In this document: in pieces, positions 40,358 to 51,248 of the stretch | How positions within the stretch are numbered: position 1 is the first letter of the stretch | Layout of the letters: every line of letters begins with the position of its first letter | Origin: Doryteuthis pealeii | Taxonomy: Eukaryota; Mollusca; Cephalopoda; Myopsida; Loliginidae | NCBI GenBank assembly: GCA_023376005.1 | Contig: CM042157.1 | Span: 71,241,944-71,305,943 of the forward strand | Direction of reading: 5' to 3' | DNA: 64,000 bases | Made by a program: the position numbers and the translations under genes | Notes under the pieces: generated by a model | Told to the model about the DNA's origin: nothing | Seen by the model: the letters and a program-made list of their open reading frames with translations, nothing else | Databases searched by the model: none

Positions 40358-40889
40358 AAACATATATAATACAATTAATATAAATAGTATAACTAAGTAT
40401 TAATATATAGATTAGATCACCCAATTCAGACTCTCAACCTGTTGGGCAATATTCCAATTAACCCCAATAACTGTTCATAATGAATGCGCACCAATTTCTT
40501 GAGCTACAAGCACAATCTATTTTCAAGGCAAAAACTGAGAGATGCAATGGAAGTTCATAAAAGCTTGGTAGTAATTAGGAGATTTACCTGTTAGACTAAC
40601 TCCTGACACTAAGTACCTACTATCACCACCACAAACCTGTCACCCATGCGCACCGGCTCATGGCCCAACATGTGTACTTTGCTGCTTCTCTTTATGTTGG
40701 CAAAGTTCCAAATTATAGAATCAAGCTTAAAAAAAACAAAAAAAAACATCATTTCATTGTTGTTGGATAACCTGTTTAAGATCTAGTAAGGTTATAAAAA
40801 TACTGCTGACTTGTAAAGAGCAGAGAATCATAAAAAAAAAAATGTCAGCCAGTTCCTCACTCAATTTAATAATATTAAACATCATCATC

Positions 40890-41085
40890 ATGCTGTATGG
40901 TTAGCAAGCGAGAATTGCAGATCCATTACTACAGAATAGCGAGTTCAATATATAGATAAATGCCCCATATTTGTAACTGTGTGTCACATCCTAGCCGTGG
41001 TAAACGGGTATAAATACTTACAAATATACTCTCCTATCTTGGAGGTTAATTAGTCATTTGTCTGGCCAAAGTCTTAATCGTATAC
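40890..41085 (+). repeat. tRNA-headed SINE, partial
   Basis: TATGGTTAGCAAGCGAGAATTGCAGATCCATTACTA and TGTGTCACATCCTA correspond in order to 50860-51060. The sequence GTTTGTAACTGTGTGTCACATCC and the 3' part recur inverted at 42665-43040. Confidence 0.5.
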
Positions 41086-41086
41086 A

Positions 41087-41459
41087 TCTATTAATAATGG
41101 AGATTCGCTTCCGGTTTTTGTCTGTAACAAAAATTACGTCACTGCTTACGTCACATTAACCAAAATTGTCATAACAGAATAAATACACTGAAAATTTGAA
41201 CATGCAGCATTAGACAGTCCTCATTGTTTTTTAAAACAAGTTTTAATAAATACATGACTGGTATCATATATCTATATATAGTTTGTTTTATTTTAATACA
41301 TATTTAAAGTTTACATTTCAAATTGTTTTATTTTTTAATCCTTTAATGAATTTGATGATTTTACTTATTTAGGGTACAAACTCGCTGACATTGAATCAGT
41401 CAATATGTTTCAAAAATCTATTTTTACATCGCCCGGAGGTCGTTTTTATTTTGTACTAG
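41087..41459 (+). mobile_element. Non-autonomous Helitron (AATGGAGATT family, subfamily b)
   Basis: It starts TCTATTAATAATGGAGATT after an A and ends TTTTGTACTAG before T. The imperfect GCCCGGAGGTC string sits where the hairpin belongs. It is 373 bp, matching 630-1093 on the opposite strand. Confidence 0.7.
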
Positions 41460-41784
41460 TATTAATGAATAAACTTCTAGACACTGATATTTAGAATTGA
41501 ACTTATATCATTAAATAGCACAGAAATTGATCTTTAATTTGATGTAATAATTAAGAGGAAACTTCTATAGTTATTATTTAATAATGGAATAAAAACTGCT
41601 GTGCTGCTCATTTAAGAATGTTTGGCAGAGAATCAGTTTTTTGATGTGGCTCGTACCAATACCCTCATTGCAAAATAAAATTCTAGCGAAACACCTTAAA
41701 ATATTTTCATCAGATTTTCTGACAAAATAGAACGTGAATAGTTCTTCAATTTGATATGTGATATTATGGAAGTAGATAGTTGGT

Positions 41785-42010
41785 TGTTGGTTGTTTTACG
41801 GTATATCAACCTCAGTGGGTCATTTAATGCCGATAAAGTTTTTAAATAAATTAATTTTTAATGGATAATTAGTTTTGTTTATAAACACGTTTTACTATTT
41901 AACCCATAGATGGGACCCTAAGAGGTACTACCACTCTGGGTAAGAGTGGACCAGGGAGCTATGGTGATGAAGGGGCGCTCCACATTCCCCAGACCTCCAA
42001 GGAATTAGAT
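41785..42010 (+). repeat. GGCATATCAACC repeat, partial
   Basis: It carries GGTATATCAACCTCAGTGGG, ATTTAATGCCGATAAAG, TTTAACCCATAGATGGGACC and GGTACTACCACTC in the usual order, then breaks off. Confidence 0.7.
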
Positions 42011-42064
42011 AGTTAGATAATGCAACTATCAATAATAATAATAATCCAATAATAAGGATGATAA

Positions 42065-42460
42065 TGTAGCGTTACTTTCGTATTTTGCCTGGAGAGTTGT
42101 CTGCCCGTTTAGTTTGCTGGTTCCCGCTAGGGCAGGTTATATTTAAGCGGCTGGTTTGAACGTCTCTTCCACTCTTTTCCGGTTGTTCGACCTACGAGAC
42201 ACGACTATGGTCTACCTCCCTTCTGGTTGGAGCTGCCCCCCCCCCTTACATTACTGTGAGTGATTTATACAGCATGGACTATTCTTAGTCTCATGTCTGT
42301 ACTTTTATGTTTTTCCCCTTTTACTTTTGTATGTATGTTTATGTACACCTATACTTTTATGTATCTTGTTATATCCATGTGCTGTACCATATTAAATGTT
42401 TGTCTACCAACCCTTGTCGGAGTTTGTATCTTCAACTATATATCACCTTTAATTCTTACA
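42065..42460 (+). mobile_element. Solo LTR with 4-bp target duplication
   Basis: It runs TGTAGCGTTAC to TTCTTACA (396 bp) between two ATAA tetramers (42061-42064, 42461-42464). TATATTTAAGCGG near 42140 serves as a TATA box and ATTAAA near 42392 as a poly(A) signal. Related in layout to 18840-19300. Confidence 0.65.
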
Positions 42461-42724
42461 ATAATTATAACTAATAGTCAGATTCTGTAGTGAGGCCATC
42501 CAGACCATTCTTTCTATTTTTGGTTTTCTGTTTACGTGACAAAGATAATTATAACACAATTATAATCATATACGATGGCACGGAGTCCACAATTTTTAAT
42601 AATATAAGTTCAACTCTAAACATCAGTGCCTAGAAGTTGATTCATTAGTATGAGTACAAATAGGACTTTGGCCAGACAAATGACTAATTAAAATCCAAGA
42701 TGAGAGAGTGTAGTTGTAGGTGTT

Positions 42725-42981
42725 TGTTATATCCCGAGATGTAGGATATACAGAATTGATAAAAAACAGTGAATATGTTAACAATAACAATATTTGTTTT
42801 ATTTATTCTCACTGACAGGGAATACAGTGGGATGGTTTTGGATAACAGTTCAGCTCGATGTATGATACGTGTGGTCACATATGGGGCCGGTCCTAGTCTG
42901 CCTGATTGTCAGTATTTTGTCTCCCTCCATATTAGAGAGTATCCTGTTTAAATCGTTAGGGGGAGATAACTCTCCCTAACA
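42725..42981 (-). mobile_element. Solo LTR (TGTTAGGG family) with 5-bp target duplication
   Basis: On the minus strand it runs TGTTAGGGAGAGTTATCTCC to GATATAACA (257 bp). The plus-strand flanks are GTGTT at 42720-42724 and 42982-42986. It is inserted in a sequence that is the reverse complement of 40966-41085. Confidence 0.85.
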
Positions 42982-43495
42982 GTGTTTATACCCAAATCAT
43001 TTGCCGCGGGTAGGATGTGACACACAGTTGCAAATATGGTGCATATGATACAGAGGAAAGAAGCCAACACAGAAAAGAGAGCCAGAAGGAAGGAGAGACA
43101 ACAACAACTCCAGCAAGCATCATTGTTTGTTTGCAGTCACTGCACCAGAGATTGCCATTCAAAAATTGGTCTGTTCAGCCACTCATGTAGATGAAGATAA
43201 AATTTTTTTTAAAAATGTTGACACTATGCCATCGTCTCTAGCAGATGGAAGGATGCCAGCAACAGATAATTATAACTAATAGTCAGATTCTGTAGTGAGG
43301 CCATTCAGACTATTCTTTCTATTTTTTGATACATGACATACAGATTGGTTGTTGAAACCTAAATTTGAAGTTCTAAAAGAAATTGCAAAACTTTCTTGTT
43401 CAAATCATCCAATTCCAATTTGAAACACTAATGTTATATATAGCATTTACATTCATTTCTATAGTTCTTTAAATGGGCATTATTTTTCCACAATA

Positions 43496-43841
43496 GCATC
43501 AGTGGTACTGTATGGCTGCACTACTTGGACCATAACAAAGTGCCTAGAAAACAATCATGGAAATCAACACCTACAAGAAAGCAGTTGTATGACCACTATT
43601 ACACAGACTATCCGAACAAGACATGCTGGGTACTGCTGAAGAAGCAAGGATGAACTCTTAAGTGACGTCCTGTGGAAAACAGCACATGGCATGCTAGTGT
43701 GAGCTGCTCAGCAAAGACCTACATTGACAAGCTGTGTGCGGATACTGGATGCTGCGCAGAGGACCTCCCAAGGGCAATGAATGATAGGGACAGTTGGTGA
43801 GAGATTGTCATGGATATCCATGCTACTAGCGTGACATGATG
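43496..43841 (+). pseudogene. Non-LTR retrotransposon 3' end, decayed
   Basis: It is colinear with 60225-60660. The recognisable pieces are VLYGCTTWT at the start, a GRTLLKKQG-like stretch, and an ending that corresponds to REIVMDI..T, then TGA. Several frameshifts break the frame. The start coincides with loss of homology, as in 5'-truncated LINE copies. Confidence 0.75.
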
Positions 43842-44021
43842 ATAATTTTTCCACATAATCTCACATGACAAGCCAAAATCTACCATATCTATACTCAAGA
43901 AACATGAATGTCCCATTGTAGTGTAATGGTTAGCAAACTAACTCTGAATGTTTGAGATGAGGCTTGAAGATTAGTATTATCTGCGTTATTCGGACTATTG
44001 TCCCCATCTTCATTGTTATTT

Positions 44022-44064
44022 GTACAACGTTTCGGCCGATATACCCTCTGGCCTTCTTCAGGTA
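44022..44064 (-). ncRNA. Hammerhead-like motif, left arm
   Basis: On the minus strand: TAC, CTGAAGA, A, helix GGCC...GGCC, GAAA, stem III ACGT (palindromic), T, then GTA pairing with the TAC before the core. All core bases are intact. Stem I is three pairs and helix II carries one unpaired A at its base. Confidence 0.5.
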
Positions 44065-44255
44065 TTTCTTGTCGGACCCGGGAACCTTCTTTTCGAACTC
44101 GGGAACTTTCTTCTCGTATTTGACAGGATACCCCCGTGGAATAAATATAGGGTTAGGTTCAAAGTTCCGTGATGGCTTCCGAATACGACAAGAAAGTTCC
44201 CGAGTTCGAAAAGAAGGTTCCCGAGCCTGAGAAGGTTCCCGAGTCCAACAAGAAA

Positions 44256-44298
44256 TACCTGAAGAAGGCCGGAGGGTATATCGGCTGAAACGTTGTAC
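44256..44298 (+). ncRNA. Hammerhead-like motif, right arm
   Basis: Mirror of the motif at 44022-44064: TAC, CTGAAGA, A, GGCC...GGCT, GAAAC, GTTGTAC. One helix II pair has become a G-U wobble. Confidence 0.45.
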
Positions 44299-44536
44299 AA
44301 ATAACAATGAAGATGGGGACAATAGTCGAATAACGCAGATAATACTAATCTCACATATTCATTATAATGGATAGTGAGTTTGTTCCTTGCTAGATGCCCC
44401 CTACTTGCGACCTTGTGCCACCTACTGTGGTAACACCTTTAAAACAACAATTTGCATGTATTTTCTAGCAGAATGCAGTGACACCTCAACTTAAGAGTTT
44501 TCCAAGTTACGAGCTGTCACTTGGTTGATTTTTGGT

Positions 44537-44755
44537 CCATATGACCAATAGGCACCCCTTTTGCTTTGCTGATTCATAAGTACATTTTTTTCATTTACAC
44601 CGTCAACACCCGGTTGTTGGTTACGGTTAGGGGTTTTATAATTTTTTTAAACTCTAAAAATCGTCTGTTAACAACAACTGGATGTTGACGGTGTAAATGA
44701 AAAAAATGTACTTATGAATCAGCAATGCAAAAGGGGTGCCTAAAGGTCATATGAT
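44537..44755. mobile_element. TIR MITE (AGGCACCCCTTTTG family)
   Basis: The left end CATATGACCAATAGGCACC is inverted at right as GGTGCCTAAAGGTCATATG. The arms extend about 85 bp (CATTTACACCGTCAACACC / GGTGTTGACGGTGTAAATG, approximately). The centre has GGTTAGGGG, a shortened telomere-like string. Confidence 0.75.
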
Positions 44756-45054
44756 TCGATTTTTTTGCTTTGTGTTGCAAGCTAAAATTTGAGCTACAAG
44801 TGAGCTTCAGGTATACTTTTGTTTTAATAAGTTCACTAAAAATATTTACGCTTCCAAATTTATATTGCTAAAGAAAAATATTATTTATCAAATATAAACA
44901 TTAAAACATATTACAGCACATAATTCATTACATTTTATTTCATTATGTTTTTTTTAATACAATACAGTGTTATTTTTCTTATTTAAAAAAAATGTAACAA
45001 ATATAAGGGTGTTTTTTTGGGGGGGAGGGGTCAGGGATAGATTAATGGCAATTC

Positions 45055-45605
45055 GGTTTATTTTGTTTTACGGCATATCAACCTCAGTGGGTCATTTAAT
45101 GCCGATAAAGTTTTGAAAAAAGTCATTCTTAATGGATACTCAATTTTTTTTATAAATACATTTTTCTATTTAACCCATAGATGGGACCCTAATAGGTACT
45201 ACCACTCCGGTCAAAGTGGACCAGGGAGCAATGGTGATGAAGGAGTGCTCCACATTCCCCAAACCTCCAGAACTGGAACCTCACCATCAGATAGAGCTTA
45301 ACGTCATTCCAGGACATGTAGACCCTCAGCCACCTCCTTCTAGCACCCATATGATAAAAAGGGTTGGGGCTTGCCATAAGAGCAATAGGGTTGGGCAATC
45401 ATATAGGTGCTAGGGCTAAGTAAGGGCTAAAGTGGAGTGTTGCATGTCATGGACTGCTCAGCCGCCGGGATTCCATCCTTAAACATCTCGAGTTACCACG
45501 TACTGCCAAGAGGTGGCTCCATTGGGTGGGAGGGTCTTACCCCTCTGTAGAGATGCAGTCAGTATATTCTAAAGCCCCAGCCGACAGGGTTTGCAAATTA
45601 ATTAA
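45055..45605 (+). repeat. GGCATATCAACC repeat, long copy
   Basis: About 550 bp. In order: CGGCATATCAACCTCAGTGG, ACCCATAGATGGGACCC, GTACTACCACTCCGG, CAATGGTGATGAAGGAGTGC, CTCCACATTCCCC, CATTCCAGGACATGTAGACC, GGGTTGGGCAATCATATAGG and ATGTCATGGACTGCTCAGCC. The short frames inside (45113-45301, 45189-45398, 45216-45413) follow the repeat and are not conserved between copies. Confidence 0.75.
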
Positions 45606-46019
45606 ATGAACTAAATAGGGAAATTGAATACAAACAGTTTCCTGCGTCTCCAGTGCTTTGAAGACCTAACTTGTATTTTCCCTACAAAATAGTTGGACTG
45701 GTACACATATGAAAGATAGAAATGCGCAAAGTTATTCATAGTCAAGTCACAGCTAGTCATACTGTTGGAGAACTGCATGTTGACTATTATTTATTTCCTA
45801 TACAAAAAGTAATAAACCTTTTACAGGATTTCAATGTTGTTAATTGATTAATTTAATCACAACAACTCGGATAGAAATAAAAAGAAAGAAAATCCTTTAA
45901 CCTGATTTGGTCATGGGGTGCTACTAATGTAAGCATGTTTTGGGTATGAATAGCCTGGTGAAGCCGATTTACATACAGGTCTACAACTGGTTTGAATTCA
46001 GACTTTACCTTCTCCTAGA

Positions 46020-46135
46020 TTAGTTGCCATACCAGTTAAAGAATCCAGTATGCTCTACTATTAACCCATAGCTGGAGAGAGAATAGTTGAATTTATACCT
46101 TTGCCCAAGAGTATTGGCACTATGTGTTGTAAGGG
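46020..46135 (-). repeat. SINE-like fragment (CCCATAGCTGGA type)
   Basis: CTAGATTAGTTGCCATACCAGTTAAAG-like sequence, then ACCCATAGCTGGAGAG and TTGCCCAAGAGTATTGGC, as at 49310-49430 and, inverted, in the 58-kb tandem array. Confidence 0.55.
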
Positions 46136-46239
46136 AAGATATTTCCCCTACAATATAGTTGGACTCGTCCAATGGAACACATATAAAGATACAAATATGC
46201 AAAGTTATAGTTGAATTACATAGTAGTATTTATTAAAGT

Positions 46240-46580
46240 TGTAGAAGTTATCCTCCAGATATAAAAACAATATGATACTCACAGTCGCAGTGGGGTTCTA
46301 ACTACCGTCGAGTTAGTAGACAAAAACAAACAGACAAGCTGTAACTTAAATACAGTCCTTGCATGCTGCTGGCATAATGCAAAGTGATGGCTGAAGAGTG
46401 GGTACTTATCCATGATCTTACTCACCCTGAAATCCAATAGCCAATCAGAACTCAGGAAATGAACTTGCCTGAGTTCATAATGGAACAATCCAAAGCTCCA
46501 TATAAGCCACCTACCAAACTCTAGTTTTAGTCTTGCATTCATCTTGTAACAGAGTTGAATACTTTACACAAAATCCAACA
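46240..46580 (-). mobile_element. Solo LTR (ATCCAACA family) with 5-bp target duplication
   Basis: It runs TGTAGAAGTTATCC to AATCCAACA on the plus strand (341 bp), flanked by AAAGT on both sides (46235-46239, 46581-46585). On the minus strand it has GCTTATATGGAGC and TATTTAAGTTAC as TATA-like strings, favouring that orientation. It is about 95% identical to 47419-47758. Confidence 0.88.
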
Positions 46581-47050
46581 AAAGTAAAGAGTATTCATTA
46601 GTAGAGTCCCTATGAATCGAGTAGCTAGTCATACTGTTAGAGAACTGCGCACTGATTATTATTTATAATTCCTGTACAAAAAGTAATAAACCTTTTTCTG
46701 GATTTTCAATGTTGTAAACCTTTGGGATTACCTTTGTAGTTTACGATTATAATTGTATAACAACAATAAACAATAGCACTTACCTATAAGGATTTGGATA
46801 ACGTTGCCAAAATGATGATGCAACTTGGTCCCAAGTAAATTTGAAAACTTGGATGCCAGTGTAATATTTGACCATGGTTCTTGAAAGAAGAATGTATAGC
46901 ACTACAAAGAAACAACAACAACAATCATCATAATGAAATACACAAATCCATTTTAACATCAAGAAAAATGCAGATAAACACAAAATTGCAAAAGAAAAAA
47001 GTGAAATAAGAGAAATAAAATTGATTCATTTGTCTGTGTTTATGAGATGA

Positions 47051-47418
47051 GGTATAGTTCTCTCGATCCTTCTGTATGGTGTGGAAGCCTGGACGGTATA
47101 CAAAGCGGATGCCCACAGACTATATGTCTACTACATGCATCACTTGTGTAGTATATTAGATGTCAAATCGTGGCAACATGTTTTAAACAGGACCATCCTG
47201 AAGAGAACTGGACTCCTTAGCATGCATGAAATACTTGTCCAATGCAACCTGAGATGGGCTGGCCACTTAAACAGACTGGAGATGACAGACTACCAAAGGA
47301 GATTCTGTACTCTCAACTGTGAGAGGGATCACATGGAATCAGTAGACCAAAGCTCAGGTACAAAGACAACATCAAGAGAAACCTGAAAGACTTTAACATC
47401 CCTATAGGTAGTTGGCAA
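47051..47418 (+). pseudogene. Non-LTR retrotransposon fragment, interrupted by a solo LTR
   Basis: The frame from 47051 reads GIVLSILLYGVEAWTVY, then CNLRWAGHLNRLEM, the typical region C-terminal to the LINE reverse transcriptase. A frameshift near 47330 moves the end into another frame (KDNIKRNLKDFNIPIGSWQ). The coding sequence resumes after the LTR at 47764 with DVTRD. Only the tail of the protein is present. The clade differs from the element at 60040. Confidence 0.8.
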
Positions 47419-47758
47419 TGTAGAAGTTATCTTCCAGATATAGAAACAATATGATACTCACCGTCGCAGTGGGGTTCTAACTACCGTCGAGTTAGCAGAT
47501 GAGAACAACAGGCAAGCTGTAACTTAAATACAGTCCTTGCATGCTGCTGGCATAATGCAAAGTGATGGCTGAAGAGTGGGTACTTATCCATGTTCTTACT
47601 CACCCTGAAATCCAACAGCCAATCAGAACTCAGGAAATGAACTTGCCTGAGTTCATAATGGAACAATCCAAAGCTCCATATAAGCCACCTACCAAACTCT
47701 AGTTTTAGTTTTGCATTCATCTTGTAACAGAGTTGAATACTTTACACAAAATCCAACA
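47419..47758 (-). mobile_element. Solo LTR (ATCCAACA family) inserted in the LINE fragment
   Basis: 340 bp with the same TG...CA ends as 46240-46580, flanked by GGCAA at 47414-47418 and 47759-47763. Removing it rejoins the LINE text (GGTAGTTGGCAAGATG). The two LTRs are independent insertions because their target duplications differ. Confidence 0.9.
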
Positions 47759-47869
47759 GGCAAGATGTAACCAGAGACTGAATAAATTGGAGTAAAAGGA
47801 TTTGTGTGGTGTCATCATCGGACACGATGGACAGCAAGTAAGTACGAGATGAGGCTTGATATGAATACG

Positions 47870-48210
47870 GTGATGCTGATAGCTTTTTATTTTAGTGCGT
47901 CCCGGGATGCACATATTTGCTTTGAATGAGTCTTCAGGAAGATTGATGGGTCCCAACTAAAGTTTCTTAATAAATTGTAGAGTTTTTATCTATGATCTGG
48001 GAAAACAACCAAAGCCGTCTAACTCCTGCCTAGTAACCTATCCTGTGTAATTTGAAATATTGAAACGTATTTACAATTAGCTTGAAATGGTGAGGGAAGA
48101 AAAAAAAGAAAACACAGGTAAAGCATGAATATAATATAATAATTTTACTGCGACCTTTTAGATTTTTGCGTATCAGGGACACAGGACACATACCTATCAG
48201 CATCTCTCTG
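47870..48210 (+). mobile_element. MITE with GCTGATAG ends
   Basis: GATGCTGATAGCTTTTTATT at left and CTATCAGCATCTC at right. It contains a GTGCGTCCCGGGATGCAC palindrome and AGCTTGAAATGGTGAGG. It is the opposite orientation to 40085-40357. Confidence 0.7.
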
Positions 48211-48224
48211 AATAATTTTGATAT

Positions 48225-49200
48225 TTCGGACTGTTGTCCTCATCTTTATTGTGTATGAACACAATGTTAAGGCACTGTAACCTCAGGCAAGGTTTAGGTG
48301 TTTTTTTTAACTACCTTAAGCCATCATCAGATGATAGACATGAATTCAAATGTGGTTTTGGAGCCAAAATATCATTACCACTAATTCAAGGTGCTCCAAG
48401 CAGCACAAAATGCCCCTAGACTTTTTGACAAAAAATGTGATTAGATATAGAAAAAATAAAATGGAAGAAAATGACTTATTCTAAAACAGAAATTTCAAAA
48501 TGTAAAGACAGCTATTAGTTACCTAATCATTTTAATCTGACTTGGAACTTGAAATGAGAACGCCCAAAATGTAGTATTGTATCTTACTACTCTCTGTTAA
48601 GATTATTCTATGAACCCTAGCCGTTAAAAATCTAAAGTAAATAGGTTTGAAAATTTAAATTAGATTGTTGATTGAGCAGAGCCTGAGGTTACAGTGACCT
48701 GAACATTGTGTTTATATATATATATATATATATATGCGTTAATGTATGAGTAGTGGCTTACCGGTGGGTACGAGTACGGTCGTTGGAAGAGCACAGTATC
48801 CAGGGGTTAAGACCGAGAAAAAACAAATACAAAGTGCTCAATACAATGTAGAGCAAAATTTATTTATAAAATGGATAAAAGTAACCTACTATATATATAT
48901 AAAGAGCAGTTTGTATGTATGTATGTATGCATGTCCAGAGGAAACTATAAAATAAAACAATTAACGACTAAATAAATATATATACATATTCACTACCACC
49001 AGACCAGATTAACACAAGGTGTTTTTTTATGTGGGGATTTTTATGGGGCATCCAGTGAGGATCAAACTCGCAGATTCAGTAAAAATGGATCTGGGAGACT
49101 AAATTTTTGTAAAATTCCCCCGTCTACCCAGGCAATGCTGGACAGCTGCTTCTAGTACACAATAAAGATGAGGACAACAGTTCGAAATATTATCAGTACA
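48225..49200. mobile_element. Large decayed fold-back element with a Helitron inside
   Basis: The outer inverted ends are GGACTGTTGTCCTCATCTTT (48229) and AAAGATGAGGACAACAGTTC (49163). An inner inverted pair is CACTGTAACCTCAGGC (48275) and GCCTGAGGTTACAGTG (48678). A GGGCAGTT-family Helitron at 48888-49155 separates the right outer end from the rest. Confidence 0.6.
48888..49155 (+). mobile_element. GGGCAGTT-family Helitron
   Basis: It begins in (TA)n followed by AAAGAGCAGTTTGTATG and ends with hairpin CTACCC.AGGCAATGCT.GG, GCTGCTT, CTAG before T. The 5' TC is obscured by the (TA)n tract, so the start is approximate. Confidence 0.65.
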
Positions 49201-49289
49201 AGGAGCCACAAAACAAAATTATCAAATCTTTTTTTTTTTTTCTAAATTTGAATAGATCTCTAAGTAAGCCTGAGCCTATTCTAATAGTG

Positions 49290-49495
49290 ACCAGGTTTGA
49301 ATTCAGAGTTTCCGTTCCCTTAGACTGGTTGCCTAACCAAGGTTAAAGAGCCCAGTCTGCCCTACTAATTACCCACAGCTGGAGGGAGGATTGGATTCAT
49401 ACCTTTCCCAAGGGTATTAGCGCTATGTGAACTGTGGCTTCGTCCAGGAATTGAACTCGGGTCGACAAGTCCATTTCCTATGATTCTAACCAGCA
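49290..49495 (+). repeat. SINE-like repeat (CCCACAGCTGGAGG type)
   Basis: TTTGAATTCAGAGTTTCCG, TTGCCTAACCAAGG, AGCCCAGTCTGCCCTACTA, CCACAGCTGGAGGGAGGATT and CCTTTCCCAAGGGTATTAG occur in the same order as, inverted, in the tandem array at 57964-58700. The part near 49450 (AATTGAACTCGGGTCGAC) resembles a box B. Confidence 0.55.
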
Positions 49496-49734
49496 CAACA
49501 CCACGCTTCCATATCTAAATCCGTCTTTAAATTAAATCTGTAATAAAGTCAGAAAAGGTAGATATGGTTCTTATCTATCATTGATTAGTCAAATATTTGT
49601 CTTGGGTATGCGTTGGTTGGTTGGATTTTACGGCATGTCAACCCCTGTTGGGTTATTTTTATGCTGAAGACGTTTTATTTTATTCATTCCTGTTGGGTAT
49701 TCAATCTTTTTTTTTTAACTCATTTTTTGATCTA

Positions 49735-50455
49735 TATCAACCTCAGTGGGTCATTTAATGCTGACAAAGTTTTGAAATAAATTCATTTTTAATGGATACT
49801 CAATTTTTTTATAAACACATTTTTCTATTTAACCCATAGATGGGACCCTAACAGGTACTACCACACCGGGTCAGAGTGGACCAAGGAGCAATGGTGATGA
49901 AGGGGTGCTCCACATTCCCCAAACCTCCAAAACTGGAACCTCACCATCAGATAGAGCTTAACGTCATTCCCAGGACATGTAGACCCGCAGCCACCGCCTT
50001 CTAGCATCCATATGATAAAAAGGGGTGGGGCTTGCCATAAGGGCAATAGGGTTGGGAAAATCATATAGGTGCTGATCTATTCAACCCATAAATGGGACCC
50101 TAATATGTACTACCACACCGGACCAGAGAGTAATGAAAGGTTACTCCACATTCCCCAGAGTTCCAGAATTAGAACTTCACCTTTAGATACACAGTTTAGC
50201 ATCATACCCAGGACACTAAGACCCTTAGCCACCACATTCTAGTACATTTATTATAAAAAGAGTCGGGTTTGGCATAAGGGCAATAGGGTTAGGACAATCA
50301 TATAGGTGCTAGGGCTTGATGTGACCAACCGATTGATTCGAGGGGGTCTCTCCGACCACAAGTTTAGCCTAAGGACCAAAGTGGAGTATTGCATGCCATG
50401 GACTGCTTAGCCACCAGGAATCTGTCCTTAAGCATCACAAGTCTCCACCCAAGTT
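49735..50455 (+). repeat. GGCATATCAACC repeat, two partial copies in a row
   Basis: The first copy is about 49735-50075 and the second about 50080-50455. They share ACCCATA(G/A)ATGGGACCCTAA, CTCCACATTCCCCA, AGGACA and GGCAATAGGGTT. The second copy carries the 3' part (GATTGATTCGAGGGGGTCTC) that is missing in the first. An earlier start piece lies at about 49610-49700. Confidence 0.7.
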
Positions 50456-50539
50456 GACCCAGTGAAGGGTATTTTAATTTTCAAAATTATTTTACAACAA
50501 AGCTAGCAGATTTTCTTTAGACTAACATAGTTTTTTATC

Positions 50540-50682
50540 ACAATAAAAAAAAGAGTGAGAGAGTTAAATCAAGATTATACTTTTTACATATAAAACAATT
50601 TTAGCAATAGCTCTTAAGTAAACATATCAAATGTTGTAATAATTAAATTATCATTCTGTGGTATACCCACAGGACCTGCTAG
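50540..50682 (+). mobile_element. Helitron 3' end (fourth family)
   Basis: It matches the units at 38868-39145 in reverse. It ends with hairpin CTGTGG.TATA.CCCACAG, GACCTG, CTAG before T. The 5' part could not be traced, so it is a truncated copy or its start lies in unrecognised sequence. Confidence 0.6.
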
Positions 50683-50859
50683 TTTAATAAGTCCCCTTTT
50701 CCCAGAAATCATAAGTAAAAGGCCTTGATGAAACAGGGTGGATTTTTATACACTGGCTTAAAGTAGAGTGACAAAAGAAGGCACAAGGTGACAAGTAACA
50801 AGTTAGGGCACTAAATGTGGCAAAAACATCTATACAGTGCACCCACTGGAGTTAGGAGG

Positions 50860-51062
50860 TTCCATCGTGGTGTAATGGTTAGAAAGCTAGTCTCACAGAT
50901 CCATTACTAATTAATAGAGAATTCAACCAAAACCTACAAAATATTTATGGAAGCAGTGGTTCAATCTTCGCTGGATGCCCCATACTTGTGATCAGGTATC
51001 ACATCCTACCTGCAAAGGGGCTGGGTAAATACTTACTCCACATGCAGGAGTTAAATAGGAAG
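50860..51062 (+). repeat. tRNA-headed SINE
   Basis: The head TCCATCGTGGTGTAATGGTT (box A-like TGGTGTAATGG) is followed by GAGAATTCAACC (box B-like). The body carries GGATGCCCCATACTTGTG and TATCACATCCTACCTGC. The body also occurs at 40950-41020, 44380-44420 and in the 58-kb array (TTACATCCTGCTCG). Confidence 0.65.
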
Positions 51063-51248
51063 AAGAACAGAATTATTTTAAAAATTTTTATTTTAACAAT
51101 CAACTTTTCCAAACAGCTGAGCTAAGACAATTCTTTCATAAGTCCATTGGTCATAATTTAATTACTTATTAACCCTTTCCAAGTACTTTGGGCTTCATTT
51201 GTAAATTATTTAGTCTGGGGGGGGGGGGCAATTAAGACACATTGAGGA

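Larger units (their letters stand above)
43945..44351. mobile_element. Fold-back element with ribozyme-like arms and an 18-bp repeat
   Basis: The arms (TTATCTGCGTTATTCGGACT...; its complement to 44351) are inverted over about 170 bp. Each arm carries a hammerhead-like motif and copies of an 18-bp unit (GTTCCCGAGTCCGAGAAG). The plus-strand frame from 44173 reads MASEYDKKVPEF..., a run of VPE.EK repeats ending at a TGA. Because the arms are inverted, both strands read similarly. A second copy is at 59466-59941. Confidence 0.75.

Noticed and set aside
43964..44354. Protein-coding gene with VPESEK repeats
   Set aside because: Similar frames open on both strands because of the inverted arms; no start context or conserved frame was visible, so it is kept as a repeat feature only.
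46240..47758. Full-length LTR retrotransposon
   Set aside because: The two LTRs have different 5-bp target duplications and enclose a LINE fragment, not gag or pol.
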